From positions 1 to 64,000 of the forward strand of contig CAZKAP010000008.1 in the NCBI GenBank assembly GCA_964550895.1: a stretch of DNA of 64,000 nt, read 5' to 3'. Below, piece after piece: positions 8,618 through 18,015 of the stretch. Every line of letters begins with the position of its first letter. Positions within the stretch are counted from its first letter, which is position 1. The stretch comes from CAZKAP01 sp964550895. Lineage in GTDB: Bacteria; Bacteroidota; Bacteroidia; Flavobacteriales; Flavobacteriaceae. A model generated the notes under the pieces. It was given only the letters and a program-made list of their open reading frames with translations. It was not told the DNA's origin and did no database searches. A program made the position numbers and the translations under genes.

Positions 8618-9949
8618 CTATCTCAGGGTTACATTATACTTGAATTGATCACCCCGGTCCTCGTAATTCTCGAAACGGTCGAAACTGGCACAGGCGGGAG
8701 ACAGGAGTACCGTATCCCCACTCTGCGCATAGCGCTGGGCCACCTGAACGGCCTCGGCCATGCCATCCACCTCCACGATGGAATCGATCACAGAACCGAA
8801 TACCTCCAGCAAGGGCTGGTTATCCATTCCCAGGCAGATCAGAGCCTTAACCTTTTCTCGCACAGCCGGCATGAGATCCCAATAGTCGTTGCCTTTATCC
8901 ACACCGCCGGCTATCCAGATCACTGGAGCATTTACACTTTGAAGGGCGTAATAGGCCGCATTGACATTGGTCGCCTTGGAGTCATTTATATAAGTTACTC
9001 CTCCTCTCCTCAGCACCTTTTCCATACGATGAGGAGCACCCTGGAACGTGCGTATGCTCTCTCGCAGCGTCTCGTCCCCTATTCCGGACAACATCCCTAC
9101 CAAGCCGGCAGCCATCGCATTCTGTACGTTATGCGTGCCGAGCAGAGGCAGTTGATCCCATTCCATTTCCACGGTTCTATCGCTTGTCTCCATAATGATC
9201 TTTTCTTTTTTTAAGTAGGCTCCGGGCTGTATGGGTTTCTCAGTTGAGAATCCCAGTGCGCGGTGTCGCCTGTTGTAATCCTTCATGCCCTGACCGATAA
9301 CCGGGTCGTCGGCGTTGTATATGAAATAGTCCTCAGGTCCCTGGTTCTCGGTAAGCCGGAACTTAGAGGCCACATATCGCTCGAACACGCCCCCATATCG
9401 GTCGAGATGGTCGGGGGTAATCGAAGTGAGGACGGCGATATCCGGCCGAAAGTCCCGTATGCCGTCCAATTGGAAACTACTCACTTCCAACACATAATTC
9501 GCACACTTTTTATCGTGCACCTGTCGGGCGTAACTCTCGCCTATATTCCCTCCCAGGCAATACTCCTGCCCGTCCTGTGCCAGGAGGTGGTGTATCCACA
9601 TGCTGGTTGTCGTTTTCCCATTGGTACCCGTGATCGCGATATGGCGGCCCATAGCATGGCGAAATCCCCACTCGATTTCCGATACAATTTCGATCCCAAG
9701 CCTCCTAACATCCTCAAGCCAACCGATGTGATCGGGGATTCCGGGACTCTTTATTACGATATCGGCCTTCGAAATCCGTTCCAGCGAATGGCCGTTTTCC
9801 TCGATGTCAATACCCAGTTCGACGAGCGGGTTTCTGAATACCCCGGGTATAATACCCGCGTCGGATACAACCACCTGATGGCCCAGGCTGTGCGCCAGCA
9901 GCGCGGCTCCGAAACCGCTTTCTCTTCCTCCCAGTACTTCGACCCTCAT
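8618..9949 (-). CDS. murD: UDP-N-acetylmuramoylalanine--D-glutamate ligase MurD
   Basis: Adds D-glutamate to UDP-MurNAc-L-Ala. The N-terminal nucleotide-binding domain begins VEVLGGRESGFGAALLA, the ATP-binding loop is AITGTNGKTTTSMWIHHLL (about residue 110), and the C-terminal domain has INDSKATNVNAAYYAL and LLSPACASFDRFENYEDRGDQF, both diagnostic for MurD. An ATG at 9949 is preceded directly by an in-frame GTG at 9952 next to the mraY stop codon, so either could be used. Confidence 0.97.
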   Translation of the reverse strand: MRVEVLGGRESGFGAALLAHSLGHQVVVSDAGIIPGVFRNPLVELGIDIEENGHSLERISKADIVIKSPGIPDHIGWLEDVRRLGIEIVSEIEWGFRHAMGRHIAITGTNGKTTTSMWIHHLLAQDGQEYCLGGNIGESYARQVHDKKCANYVLEVSSFQLDGIRDFRPDIAVLTSITPDHLDRYGGVFERYVASKFRLTENQGPEDYFIYNADDPVIGQGMKDYNRRHRALGFSTEKPIQPGAYLKKEKIIMETSDRTVEMEWDQLPLLGTHNVQNAMAAGLVGMLSGIGDETLRESIRTFQGAPHRMEKVLRRGGVTYINDSKATNVNAAYYALQSVNAPVIWIAGGVDKGNDYWDLMPAVREKVKALICLGMDNQPLLEVFGSVIDSIVEVDGMAEAVQVAQRYAQSGDTVLLSPACASFDRFENYEDRGDQFKYNVTLR

Positions 9950-9952
9950 CAC

Positions 9953-11158
9953 CTAGCGAACCTTTAGGGTTACTATACTTACCACGGCCAGTACGATGCC
10001 CACTATCCAGAATCGGGTTACGATCTTACTTTCGTGATAGCCCAGTTTCTGATAATGGTGGTGTAGCGGAGCCATTCGGAATATCCGGCGGCCCTCGCCG
10101 TATTTCCGGCGTGTATACTTGAAGTACCCCACCTGCATCATTACCGATACCGATTCCGCAAAGAAGATCCCGCACAAGATGGGAATAAGCAGCTCCTTGC
10201 GAACGATCACGGCGATCACGGCGATGATACCCCCTATGGTCAGACTCCCCGTATCCCCCATAAATACCTGGGCCGGAAAGGCATTGTACCAGAGGAAACC
10301 GACCAGTGAACCTGCGAAGGCCGCCGTAAATATGGCCAGTTCCCCTACCCTCGGAATAAAGAGGATATTGAGGTAATCGGAAAACAGTACGTTACCCGAC
10401 ACCCATATGAAAAGGGTGAGAACCAGTACGATTATAGTTGAAGAACCCGCGGCAAGACCATCGATTCCGTCCGTCAGGTTAGCCCCATTCGAGACAGCGG
10501 TTACGATGAGTATAACGATGGGGATAAAGATCAACCAGGCATAATCCGCGGCCTGCGGTCCCATCCAGGAGATCAGGTCGGTGTAGTCCAGTTCGTTCCC
10601 TTTGAAGAACGGAATGTTGGTGCTCATGGACTTGATCTCGGGGATTTCAGCGCTGCGCTCGATACCCTCCGGAGTCAGCCTCTTGATCCGGACATCGTCG
10701 TGCCAGTAGAGTATACTGCCCACTATGCCCCCCAGGACCACTTGTCCAAGGAGTTTGAACTTGGCTTGCAGCCCCTGTTTATCTTTCTTGAATATCTTGA
10801 TGTAGTCGTCGATAAACCCGATGGCACCCATCCAAAGGGTGCTCACGATCAGTAAGACCACATAGATGTTCTGCAGATCGCCAAAGAGCAGCACCGGAAT
10901 AAGCGTGGACATAATAATGATGATACCCCCCATGGTGGGCGTCCCCTGCTTCTGTTTCTGTCCCTCCAGGCCGAGATCGCGTATTTCCTCTCCGATCTGC
11001 TGTCTCTTTAGGAAGAGAATGATCCTTTTTCCGTAAACCGCCCCTATCATCAATGACAGAATAAGGGCCATGCCTGCGCGAAACGACAGAAACCGGAACA
11101 GGGAGGCTCCGGGGAAATTGTAGGCGGTTTCCAGATACTCGAAGAGGTCGTATAGCAT
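9953..11158 (-). CDS. mraY: phospho-N-acetylmuramoyl-pentapeptide transferase MraY
   Basis: Integral membrane enzyme that moves phospho-MurNAc-pentapeptide onto undecaprenyl phosphate to form lipid I. Visible signatures are GTPTMGGIIII, the Asp-rich GFIDDYIKIFKKDKQGL, NLTDGIDGLAAG, FMGDTGSL, and the histidine motif MAPLHHHYQKLG near the C-terminus. Length 401 residues and about ten membrane segments agree with the longer Bacteroidota form. murE ends 19 bases upstream, and the mraY stop codon abuts murD. Confidence 0.97.
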   Translation of the reverse strand: MLYDLFEYLETAYNFPGASLFRFLSFRAGMALILSLMIGAVYGKRIILFLKRQQIGEEIRDLGLEGQKQKQGTPTMGGIIIIMSTLIPVLLFGDLQNIYVVLLIVSTLWMGAIGFIDDYIKIFKKDKQGLQAKFKLLGQVVLGGIVGSILYWHDDVRIKRLTPEGIERSAEIPEIKSMSTNIPFFKGNELDYTDLISWMGPQAADYAWLIFIPIVILIVTAVSNGANLTDGIDGLAAGSSTIIVLVLTLFIWVSGNVLFSDYLNILFIPRVGELAIFTAAFAGSLVGFLWYNAFPAQVFMGDTGSLTIGGIIAVIAVIVRKELLIPILCGIFFAESVSVMMQVGYFKYTRRKYGEGRRIFRMAPLHHHYQKLGYHESKIVTRFWIVGIVLAVVSIVTLKVR

Positions 11159-11177
11159 GGTTAGGTGGGTTTCTCGG

Positions 11178-12635
11178 TTAGATTTGGTTAAATGCCCGTT
11201 GTAATTCCTTCATATCGTCGAAAGGGTGTCGCACTCCGTCGATCTCCTGATAGGTCTCGTGCCCCTTGCCAGCCACCAGCAAAATATCCCCGGATTCTGC
11301 CAGGCGAACCGCGGTGCGAATAGCTTGCCTGCGGTCCTCGATCACCAGAACCTTACCCTTGAGCTCCGGGCCTACACCCTCCTGCATCTCCTGCAGTATG
11401 GCCGAAGGCGATTCGGAGCGGGGATTATCGCTGGTAAATATGCTTTGGTCACTCATGCTTGCTGCGATATGACCCATAACCGGACGCTTCGAACGATCTC
11501 GGTCACCACCACACCCCACTACGGCGATGACCTTTTCATTTCCTGTTCTCAATGCACTGACAGTAGTCAGTACATTTTTTAGTGCATCCGGTGTATGGGC
11601 ATAATCAACTATCGCATGTATTTTCTGTGGGGATTGTATATATTGAAATCTACCCTGTACGGGCTGTAATTCGCTCAGGAGACGCAACCGTTCCATCCGC
11701 TCCATGTCCAGCAGGTCGGCTATGGCATACACGCAGAGTACATTGTATGCATTGAATTCACCGATGAGCTGCGTCCATAGTTCCTGATCCTCAATCTTCA
11801 GGAGTTGCCCGGTAAACTGACTCTCGAGCAACTGCCCCCTGTAATCCGCGTAGCCCTTAAGCGCATAGGTGTATTTTCTCGCGGGGGTATTCTGGAGCAT
11901 GTAAATGCCATTCTTATCGTCGGTATTCACCAGGGCGAAGGCTTTGCGACCCAGGCCATCGAAGAGCTTTTTCTTGGTATCCCGGTAGGCTGCGAAACTG
12001 CCGTGATAGTCCAGGTGATCGTGCGTCAGATTGGTGAATACGGCTCCGGTAAAATCCAATCCGGCTATTCGTTTCTGATGTATGCCATGGGAGGAGACCT
12101 CCATGAAACAATACTCCACCCCTTCGGCCACCATCTCATGGAGGTGATGGTTAATCTGTATGGGGTCAGGAGTCGTATGGGTGGCCGGGTACTCCTTACT
12201 GCCTATGCGCACCACATTGGTGGAGAGTAAGCCCGCCTGATATCCCGCCTGGGTGTATACCTCGTAACACAGGCTGGTCACGGTTGTTTTTCCGTTGGTC
12301 CCGGTAACCCCCACCAGCTTCAGTTGGGAGGAGGGACGATCATAGTAGTTAGATGCCATGACCGAGAGGGCTTCCTGACTGTCATTGACCTGCACATAGG
12401 TGATTTCCGGTACGAGCTCTTCAGGCATATGCTCACAAACCACGGCCACGGCACCGGCTTTCAGCGCACCGGGTATGTAATCATGTCCATCGGCGAGTGT
12501 CCCCTTAAAGGCCACGAACAACTCTCCTTTCCGAACCTTGCGCGAATCGAACTGCAGGCCGGGAACATCGACTCCGGTATCCCCGGATACGGCAATGATT
12601 CCAACACCAAACAATATGTCCTTTAGCTGCTTCAC
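11178..12635 (-). CDS. murE: UDP-MurNAc-L-Ala-D-Glu:meso-diaminopimelate ligase MurE
   Basis: Adds the third residue of the stem peptide. The ATP-binding loop is GVTGTNGKTTVTSLCYEV (about residue 110). The C-terminal motif DNPRSESP contains DNPR, which in this family indicates meso-diaminopimelate rather than lysine specificity, as expected for a Gram-negative. The start is a GTG whose first four bases overlap the ftsI stop codon (GTGA). Length 485 residues is normal. Confidence 0.97.
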   Translation of the reverse strand: MKQLKDILFGVGIIAVSGDTGVDVPGLQFDSRKVRKGELFVAFKGTLADGHDYIPGALKAGAVAVVCEHMPEELVPEITYVQVNDSQEALSVMASNYYDRPSSQLKLVGVTGTNGKTTVTSLCYEVYTQAGYQAGLLSTNVVRIGSKEYPATHTTPDPIQINHHLHEMVAEGVEYCFMEVSSHGIHQKRIAGLDFTGAVFTNLTHDHLDYHGSFAAYRDTKKKLFDGLGRKAFALVNTDDKNGIYMLQNTPARKYTYALKGYADYRGQLLESQFTGQLLKIEDQELWTQLIGEFNAYNVLCVYAIADLLDMERMERLRLLSELQPVQGRFQYIQSPQKIHAIVDYAHTPDALKNVLTTVSALRTGNEKVIAVVGCGGDRDRSKRPVMGHIAASMSDQSIFTSDNPRSESPSAILQEMQEGVGPELKGKVLVIEDRRQAIRTAVRLAESGDILLVAGKGHETYQEIDGVRHPFDDMKELQRAFNQI

Positions 12636-14644
12636 GAAAGAGTCAGGCTTATTTTTTTCACGTCTTTGACTGGCGTATCTGCCGGTATGGATTGTTCGAT
12701 TACCTTTCCGCTTCCCCGGACTTCGGTTTCGATACCCTGTTCCTCCAGCCAGTGTATAGCCTCTATTCCCGGCAGACCCTTAAAATCAGGTATCCTCCTC
12801 CAGCTCCGGGCATTCTCCAGGGTGCGAATTGGCCCTGTAGTTTCCGGCTCAGGTTCATGGTAGAACACCGCCTCGGAAACGGGTGATTTATGGGACAGGT
12901 ACTGCGCAATCCGGCGGAAAACCGGCAGGGCCACCTCGGCTCCATAAAAGCCCTTCTTCCTGTCCGGATTATGAATGACTACTATGGCCGTATATTTCGG
13001 ATTTTCCACCGGAAAAAAACCGGCGAAGGACGAGGTATATTGAGTAGTGAATTCCTCTTCGACCTTTACCCGGGACTTCGTCGTCCCGGTCTTCCCGCCG
13101 AAGTCGGCAAAACCGTAGGAGGGGTCATAGGCCGTACCCTTGGGGTTCTGAACCACCTGTCGCATGAGGTCCCGTGCCATGGCCGCCGTTTCCCGGGAAC
13201 ATATGGAACGGTCGATTACCACCTTGCCGGTATACTGCCGGCGTCCGTATTCGTCCTGTAAGGCGGAAATAAACGAAGGCCGTACCATCTCCCCATTGTT
13301 GACCACTGAGTTGTAATAGGTCAATATCTGCAGCGGTGTCATCAGGATTTCGTATCCGAAGGCCATCCACGGAAGGGTATGGTCCGACCAGTAGTGGTCA
13401 TTGGGATAGTGAAATACCGGTTCAGGTTCCCCTCTCAGTTCGATATCGAGTTTGCGGGTCAGGTTCATGGAACTGAGCTGATCCAGAAATTCCCTCTCGT
13501 CCTCCGCATAGCCCTGATCGATAAGCTTGGCAAAGGCGGTATTGGAAGAGCGGACGAAGGCCTCGCCGATGCTGATCTTTCCGTAGCCTCCCCAACGGGA
13601 GTCCTTAACGGTATCGCGCTTCACGAAGTACATACCCGGAGACGTATCGATAATGCGGCTGGTATCCGCCTTACCGGACTCGAGCGCAGCGACCAGCGAC
13701 ATGAGCTTAAATGTGGATCCGGGGGCATACCGCCGGCCAATCGCATAGTTAAAGATTTCGCGGTAGTCGTTCCTTGAGGTCCTGCCGAGATTCACGATAC
13801 TCCTGATCTTGCCGGTAGCCACCTCCATCACCACGGCGCAGCCGTAGTCTCCATCGAAGGCCTCGATCCCTTCCCGGAGCACCCGGTGGGTGAAACTCTG
13901 CAGGTTGGATTCGATACTGCTCACCAGGTCACTTCCGTCCTGGGGACTCACGAGCACCCTGGTATCCACGGGTTTCCACTGGCCGTTCTGTATGCGCTGC
14001 ATCCACCGCTGTCCGTCTTTGCCCTGCAGGCATACGGGGCCAAAGGACCCCTCTATGCCGTAACGCCTGTATACGGAATCCCGATCGTCGAATTGATCCC
14101 TTCCAATGGTCCGTACCAGAATCTCCCCCAGGGGAAACAACCGCTTCTCACTGGGTTCCTCCATGTATCCCCCGTTGCGCTGGCCCCATTCGAAGATGGG
14201 AAACGTCCTGAGCTCGCGAACCTCCCGGTGGTTTAGGTTCGTGGCCACCCTTACATATTTGATCGTATCCTCGCGGGCGGTCCTGAATTTCTGTTCAAAG
14301 TATTCGGGTGATTTGCCGAAGAATTCACCGAGCCTGCGGGACAGTTCGGGGAGCCGCTCATCGAAGTCGCTTTGATGGGCAACCGATGGGTCGAATGCGA
14401 TATCGTAAAAATTGTTGCTGACCGCCAGAAGCTTGCCATCAGAGGAATAAATATTCCCCCGCCGTGAAGGCATCGGCATCACCTTCTCTGTCTCGGGTAA
14501 GGCTACGGGCAATTCTTCGCGCAGTTGAAGGGTAGAGGTGGTTTGAATCTTGTATATCTCTGCGAGGCAGGCCAGGCCGAAGAGGATAGACCCAACGGCC
14601 ACGAAGGTCCACCGCACCATCAGTTTCTGTTCGTTGGCTGCCAT
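12632..14644 (-). CDS. ftsI: class B penicillin-binding protein FtsI/PBP3 with C-terminal PASTA domain
   Basis: Septal transpeptidase. One membrane segment lies at about residues 10-28, followed by the PBP dimerisation domain (with PSRRGNIYSSDGKLLA) and the transpeptidase domain. Catalytic motifs are STFK in APGSTFKLMS, SSN in VRSSNTAF, and KTG in GGKTGTTK. About 60 residues at the end (IPDFKGLPGIEAIHWLEEQG) form a PASTA domain, often seen in Bacteroidota FtsI but absent from E. coli PBP3. It overlaps ftsL upstream by 25 bases. Confidence 0.96.
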   Translation of the reverse strand: MAANEQKLMVRWTFVAVGSILFGLACLAEIYKIQTTSTLQLREELPVALPETEKVMPMPSRRGNIYSSDGKLLAVSNNFYDIAFDPSVAHQSDFDERLPELSRRLGEFFGKSPEYFEQKFRTAREDTIKYVRVATNLNHREVRELRTFPIFEWGQRNGGYMEEPSEKRLFPLGEILVRTIGRDQFDDRDSVYRRYGIEGSFGPVCLQGKDGQRWMQRIQNGQWKPVDTRVLVSPQDGSDLVSSIESNLQSFTHRVLREGIEAFDGDYGCAVVMEVATGKIRSIVNLGRTSRNDYREIFNYAIGRRYAPGSTFKLMSLVAALESGKADTSRIIDTSPGMYFVKRDTVKDSRWGGYGKISIGEAFVRSSNTAFAKLIDQGYAEDEREFLDQLSSMNLTRKLDIELRGEPEPVFHYPNDHYWSDHTLPWMAFGYEILMTPLQILTYYNSVVNNGEMVRPSFISALQDEYGRRQYTGKVVIDRSICSRETAAMARDLMRQVVQNPKGTAYDPSYGFADFGGKTGTTKSRVKVEEEFTTQYTSSFAGFFPVENPKYTAIVVIHNPDRKKGFYGAEVALPVFRRIAQYLSHKSPVSEAVFYHEPEPETTGPIRTLENARSWRRIPDFKGLPGIEAIHWLEEQGIETEVRGSGKVIEQSIPADTPVKDVKKISLTLS

Positions 14645-14961
14645 AAGGGATGGTTTTTCACGATGAGTTTTCGAATGGCGGTATCGGGCCGCTTAAGCCC
14701 AACCTCCCCGAAGGTTTCCTCCAGGTAGGATTCCATGGTCAGTTGTTGAAGCTGCTGACGCGACATCACGAGTTCATTCTTAAGCCAGAGCACCTCTTCT
14801 TCCAACTCCTCCCGCCGGTGAACCTGCCAGTCAGCCACATGGCTGCTGGTGATATCCATTGCCCCCAGCAGGGCGAAAAAGATCAGCAGCCTCCAGTTCC
14901 TGGGAGCCTTTTCGCTCACCAGAAATTTAGCTCGTAACACATCAAGCAGTCGCTTGTACAT
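14620..14961 (-). CDS. ftsL: FtsL-like cell division protein
   Basis: A 113-residue bitopic protein: a basic cytoplasmic N-terminus, a hydrophobic segment around residues 24-40 (LLIFFALLGAMDITSS), then a short periplasmic coiled coil rich in Glu and Leu (REELEEEVLWLKNELVMSRQQLQQL). FtsL forms the FtsQLB complex. Primary sequence is poorly conserved in this family, so the call rests on topology and its position between rsmH and ftsI. The end overlaps ftsI by 25 bases, suggesting coupled translation. Confidence 0.85.
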   Translation of the reverse strand: MYKRLLDVLRAKFLVSEKAPRNWRLLIFFALLGAMDITSSHVADWQVHRREELEEEVLWLKNELVMSRQQLQQLTMESYLEETFGEVGLKRPDTAIRKLIVKNHPLWQPTNRN

Positions 14962-14984
14962 ACCTGAATCGTTTTCTGTATTGA

Positions 14985-15905
14985 TTAGTCATTATCGTGT
15001 TCCGTCCGCTGTGCCACCCTAAGGATGGCACTTCGGGAACGTGGATTCGTTTTCATCTCCTTTTCTCCGGGCCGTACAGGGCCTCCGCATTTCCTGAAAG
15101 GCACATAGGAACGGCCGTACATATCTTTATCCGCCACTTTACCGTCGAACCGACCGTCCCGCATAAATCTTTTAACCAGCCGGTCCTCTAAGGAATGGTA
15201 GCTGATCACGACCAGCCTGCCCTCGACCTTCAGTATTTCAGCAGATTGCCGGAGGAATTCCTCCAGCGCTTCCAGTTCTTTGTTGACTTCGATCCTCAGC
15301 GCCTGAAAAATCCGGGCGGCTATCTTGTTCTCCTTGCCCCGGACCAAAAACCTCGACACCGCATCCAGCAACTCATCTGTTTGGCGAATCTCCCTGGCTT
15401 CCCTGCATCGAACAATGGCCGCGGCTATTCCCCGGGCCTGGCCCAATTCACCATACTCCCTCAATATCCGGCTCAAATCCCTCTCCGTATAGGTATTAAC
15501 CACATCGGCAGCTCTCAGATCGGACTCCGCATTCATTCGCATGTCCAACGGACCTTTGAACCGAGTGGAAAACCCCCGTTCCCCAGTATCGAACTGATGG
15601 GATGAAACCCCCAGATCGGCCAGGATTCCATCGACCTTCCCCTTTCCGTGAAAGCGCACATACTGCCTGAGGAACCTGAAATTTGCCTGAACCCTTCTCA
15701 ACCTCGAATCCTCTGTCGCAGATTCCCAGGCATCCGCATCCTGATCAAAGGCAATGAGCACACCCTGTTCACCCAGCCTGCTCAGTATCTCTTTGGAGTG
15801 ACCTCCCCCACCATAGGTAGCGTCCACATAGACGCCACTTTCCTGCACCCTCAGCGCATCTATCGACTCCCGCAACAGGACGGCCCGGTGATACTCCTTA
15901 TCCAT
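14985..15905 (-). CDS. rsmH: 16S rRNA (cytosine1402-N4)-methyltransferase RsmH
   Basis: SAM-dependent methyltransferase (also called MraW) acting on the decoding centre of 16S rRNA. Diagnostic parts are the start HRAVLLRESIDAL, the SAM-binding VDATYGGGGHSKEIL, the stretch DGILADLGVSSHQFD, RGFSTRFKGPLDMRMN, and ISYHSLEDRLVKRFM. Length 306 residues is normal. The start codon lies within the last eight bases of mraZ, so the two are translationally coupled at the head of the dcw cluster. Confidence 0.97.
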   Translation of the reverse strand: MDKEYHRAVLLRESIDALRVQESGVYVDATYGGGGHSKEILSRLGEQGVLIAFDQDADAWESATEDSRLRRVQANFRFLRQYVRFHGKGKVDGILADLGVSSHQFDTGERGFSTRFKGPLDMRMNAESDLRAADVVNTYTERDLSRILREYGELGQARGIAAAIVRCREAREIRQTDELLDAVSRFLVRGKENKIAARIFQALRIEVNKELEALEEFLRQSAEILKVEGRLVVISYHSLEDRLVKRFMRDGRFDGKVADKDMYGRSYVPFRKCGGPVRPGEKEMKTNPRSRSAILRVAQRTEHDND

Positions 15906-16350
15906 CCCGGCGGTAGATCATATTCGCCAGGCCAGCCACTTTGGACTGGCTCTCCTCCAGGAATTCCTCGTATCGCTCCTTGTCCCAAATCTCAATTTTA
16001 TTGAAGGCCGAATGCAGTACCACCTCCTTTTCAATACCGGACACAGTCTTCAGACTTTTGGGTATCTGAATCCTGCCGTTTGCCTCGATACGAAGCAGGG
16101 TAACCCCGGCATTCACGGTTCGGAAAAAGGTATCGTACTCCACCGTCATATCCCGCTTCACCCTCAGCTCCTCTAAGAACTTATCGAACTCCACCCTGGG
16201 GTACAGTTCCAGGCAATTCTGATAGACCGCCCGCTTCAGCACGAATTCCCCTTCGATCATCGGCAATAGCTGGCTCTTCAAAGCCGCAGGTATACTGATC
16301 CTGCCCTTCGCATCTGCCTTGCAATCGAATACGCCGATGAAATTGGCCAC
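15898..16350 (-). CDS. mraZ: transcriptional regulator MraZ
   Basis: First gene of the dcw cluster. A 150-residue protein of two AbrB-like SpoVT repeats: the first starts GVFDCKADAKGRISIPAALKSQL and the second contains IEANGRIQIPKSLKTVSGIEKEVVL. MraZ forms rings that bind tandem TGGGN boxes at 10-bp spacing upstream of its own gene. Three such boxes are present at 16396-16420. In E. coli MraZ represses its operon; in mycoplasmas it activates. Which applies here cannot be told from sequence. Confidence 0.96.
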   Translation of the reverse strand: MANFIGVFDCKADAKGRISIPAALKSQLLPMIEGEFVLKRAVYQNCLELYPRVEFDKFLEELRVKRDMTVEYDTFFRTVNAGVTLLRIEANGRIQIPKSLKTVSGIEKEVVLHSAFNKIEIWDKERYEEFLEESQSKVAGLANMIYRRDG

Positions 16351-16377
16351 GCTAATCCCGTTATATCATGCTGAAAC

Positions 16378-16385
16378 CAAAGTTA
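16378..16385 (-). promoter_or_regulatory. -7 promoter element of the dcw cluster
   Basis: The minus strand reads TAACTTTG, an exact match to the Bacteroidota TAnnTTTG element, 27 bases before the mraZ start codon. No TTG is seen at the expected -33 position. That region is occupied by the MraZ-type boxes. Confidence 0.75.
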
Positions 16386-16395
16386 TGGGAATTCT

Positions 16396-16420
16396 TACCA
16401 CTTTTTCCCACTTTTTGACA
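16396..16420 (-). promoter_or_regulatory. MraZ operator: three 10-bp-spaced boxes
   Basis: On the minus strand TGTCA (16420-16416), TGGGA (16410-16406) and TGGTA (16400-16396) recur with an exact 10-base period, separated by A-rich 5-base spacers. The MraZ sites described in E. coli are TGGGN repeats with 5-base spacers. The boxes begin 10 bases upstream of the -7 element. Confidence 0.75.
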
Positions 16421-16581
16421 CTTTTTTTTAAAAATGAACTTTTAAGGTTCAATTTATGGGTTAGCCATGGTGAAAACTCCCCGTTTTACAGGGCCTGAAG
16501 GGATCATGTGCCCGTCCCCTGCTTCCGGTAAACAGGGGTTCGATGCCCTGCAGGACATACGCGCTTCTGGGGGGAAATAAT

Positions 16582-16589
16582 TATATTTG
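16582..16589 (+). promoter_or_regulatory. -7 promoter element of the hydrolase-engB operon
   Basis: TATATTTG is an exact TAnnTTTG match 27 bases before the ATG at 16617. It overlaps the first codons of the longest open frame, which argues that the longer frame start is not used. Confidence 0.7.
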
Positions 16590-16616
16590 GCCTGCTTTAT
16601 AGTACAGCACGTACCC

Positions 16617-17384
16617 ATGGAGGACCTCATTGTTAAGGAAGGAAAGTATCGCTACATAGAGACGGGAGAGGGCACTCCTATCATTATCCTTCATGGACTT
16701 ATGGGAGGGTTGAGCAATTTCGAGGGCGTTACCCGCTATTTCCCGGAAAAGGGCTATAAAGTGCTCGTGCCGGAGCTCCCCATCTACGATATGCCCATGC
16801 TGAAGACCACGGTAAAGAATTTTGCCAAATTCCTGCACGGTTTTATTGAGTATAAGGGATTCGACCAGGTCATCCTCCTGGGGAATTCCCTGGGAGGGCA
16901 TATCGGCCTCCTGCACACCAGAATGTACCCGGAGAAAGTAAAAGCTCTGGTGATCACGGGCAGTTCCGGCCTCTACGAAAGCGCCATGGGTGATGGCTAT
17001 CCGAAGCGGGAGGATTACGAATTCGTCAAGAAAAAGGCCCAGGATGTTTTTTACGATCCCCAGGTCGCTACCAAGGAAATCGTAGACGACGTCTATGCCA
17101 CCATCAACGACCGAAAGAAGCTGATCAAAACCCTGGCCATCGCCAAAAGTGCCATCCGGCACAATATGTCGGACGATTTGCCCAACATGAAAACGCCTAC
17201 CTGCATTATCTGGGGAAAGAACGACAATGTCACCCCACCGAATGTGGCCGAAGAATTCCACGAATTGTTGCCGGATTCAGCGCTGTTCTGGATCGATAAA
17301 TGCGGGCACGCTCCGATGATGGAGCATCCCGAGACCTTCAACAGTATACTGGATCAATGGCTCATCGAGCGAAATTTCACCTGA
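16617..17384 (+). CDS. alpha/beta fold hydrolase
   Basis: A 255-residue single-domain alpha/beta hydrolase. Visible are the oxyanion region LHGLMGG, the nucleophile elbow GNSLGGH (Ser of GxSxG, about residue 90), a late acid region in WGKNDNVTPP, and the catalytic His in GHAPMMEHPE near the end. It has no signal peptide and is probably cytoplasmic. The substrate cannot be inferred. I chose the ATG at 16617 because the earlier in-frame start lies inside a promoter element. Its stop codon abuts the engB start, so they form an operon divergent from mraZ. Confidence 0.9.
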   Translation: MEDLIVKEGKYRYIETGEGTPIIILHGLMGGLSNFEGVTRYFPEKGYKVLVPELPIYDMPMLKTTVKNFAKFLHGFIEYKGFDQVILLGNSLGGHIGLLHTRMYPEKVKALVITGSSGLYESAMGDGYPKREDYEFVKKKAQDVFYDPQVATKEIVDDVYATINDRKKLIKTLAIAKSAIRHNMSDDLPNMKTPTCIIWGKNDNVTPPNVAEEFHELLPDSALFWIDKCGHAPMMEHPETFNSILDQWLIERNFT

Positions 17385-18011
17385 TTGAAAATTCATTCGG
17401 CTGAGTTTGTGGTAAGCAATTCGCAGGCCAGCGCCTGCCCAGCTGACGGTCTGCCGGAATATGCGTTTATCGGGAGATCCAATGTGGGAAAATCTTCATT
17501 GATCAACATGCTGACCGGGCGTTCTTCCCTGGCCCGAACCTCGGGCACCCCCGGAAAGACACAACTGATCAACCACTATAGGATTAACGAGGACTGGTAC
17601 CTGGTCGACCTCCCGGGCTACGGATACGCAAGGGTATCGAAAAAGGAGCGCGCAAAGTTCCGGGAACTCATCGAATCCTATTTCCGTACCCGGACCCACC
17701 TGTTTTCGGCTTTCGTACTGGTGGATATTCGTCACGAGCCCCAGAGCAGCGACCTGGAATTCATGAGGTGGCTTCACTCCGGGCAGGTGCCCTTCAGCAT
17801 TGTTTTTACCAAGGCCGACAAGCTCACCGAAAAACAAGTACCCGTACAAGTAGACACCTATCTCGACCGTATGACCTCGGCAGAATGGGAACGGGCACCG
17901 GGGCATTTCGTTACCTCGTCCGAGAAGAAATGGGGTCGTGAAGAACTCCTTGCCTATATAGACGGCATTAACTCAGACTATCGGGCGTACCTTAAATCCC
18001 GGCCGCAGTAA
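17385..18011 (+). CDS. engB: ribosome biogenesis GTPase EngB/YsxC
   Basis: Small GTP-binding protein needed for large-subunit assembly. The G1 loop is GRSNVGKSSLI, the switch region has TPGKTQ, G3 is DLPGYG, and G4 is TKADK, with SSEKKWG as the G5 region. Length 208 residues is normal. The start is a TTG directly after the TGA of the hydrolase; the resulting N-terminus (KIHSAEFVVSNSQ) matches the family closely, and no ATG is better placed. Confidence 0.96.
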   Translation: MKIHSAEFVVSNSQASACPADGLPEYAFIGRSNVGKSSLINMLTGRSSLARTSGTPGKTQLINHYRINEDWYLVDLPGYGYARVSKKERAKFRELIESYFRTRTHLFSAFVLVDIRHEPQSSDLEFMRWLHSGQVPFSIVFTKADKLTEKQVPVQVDTYLDRMTSAEWERAPGHFVTSSEKKWGREELLAYIDGINSDYRAYLKSRPQ

Positions 18012-18015
18012 TGCG

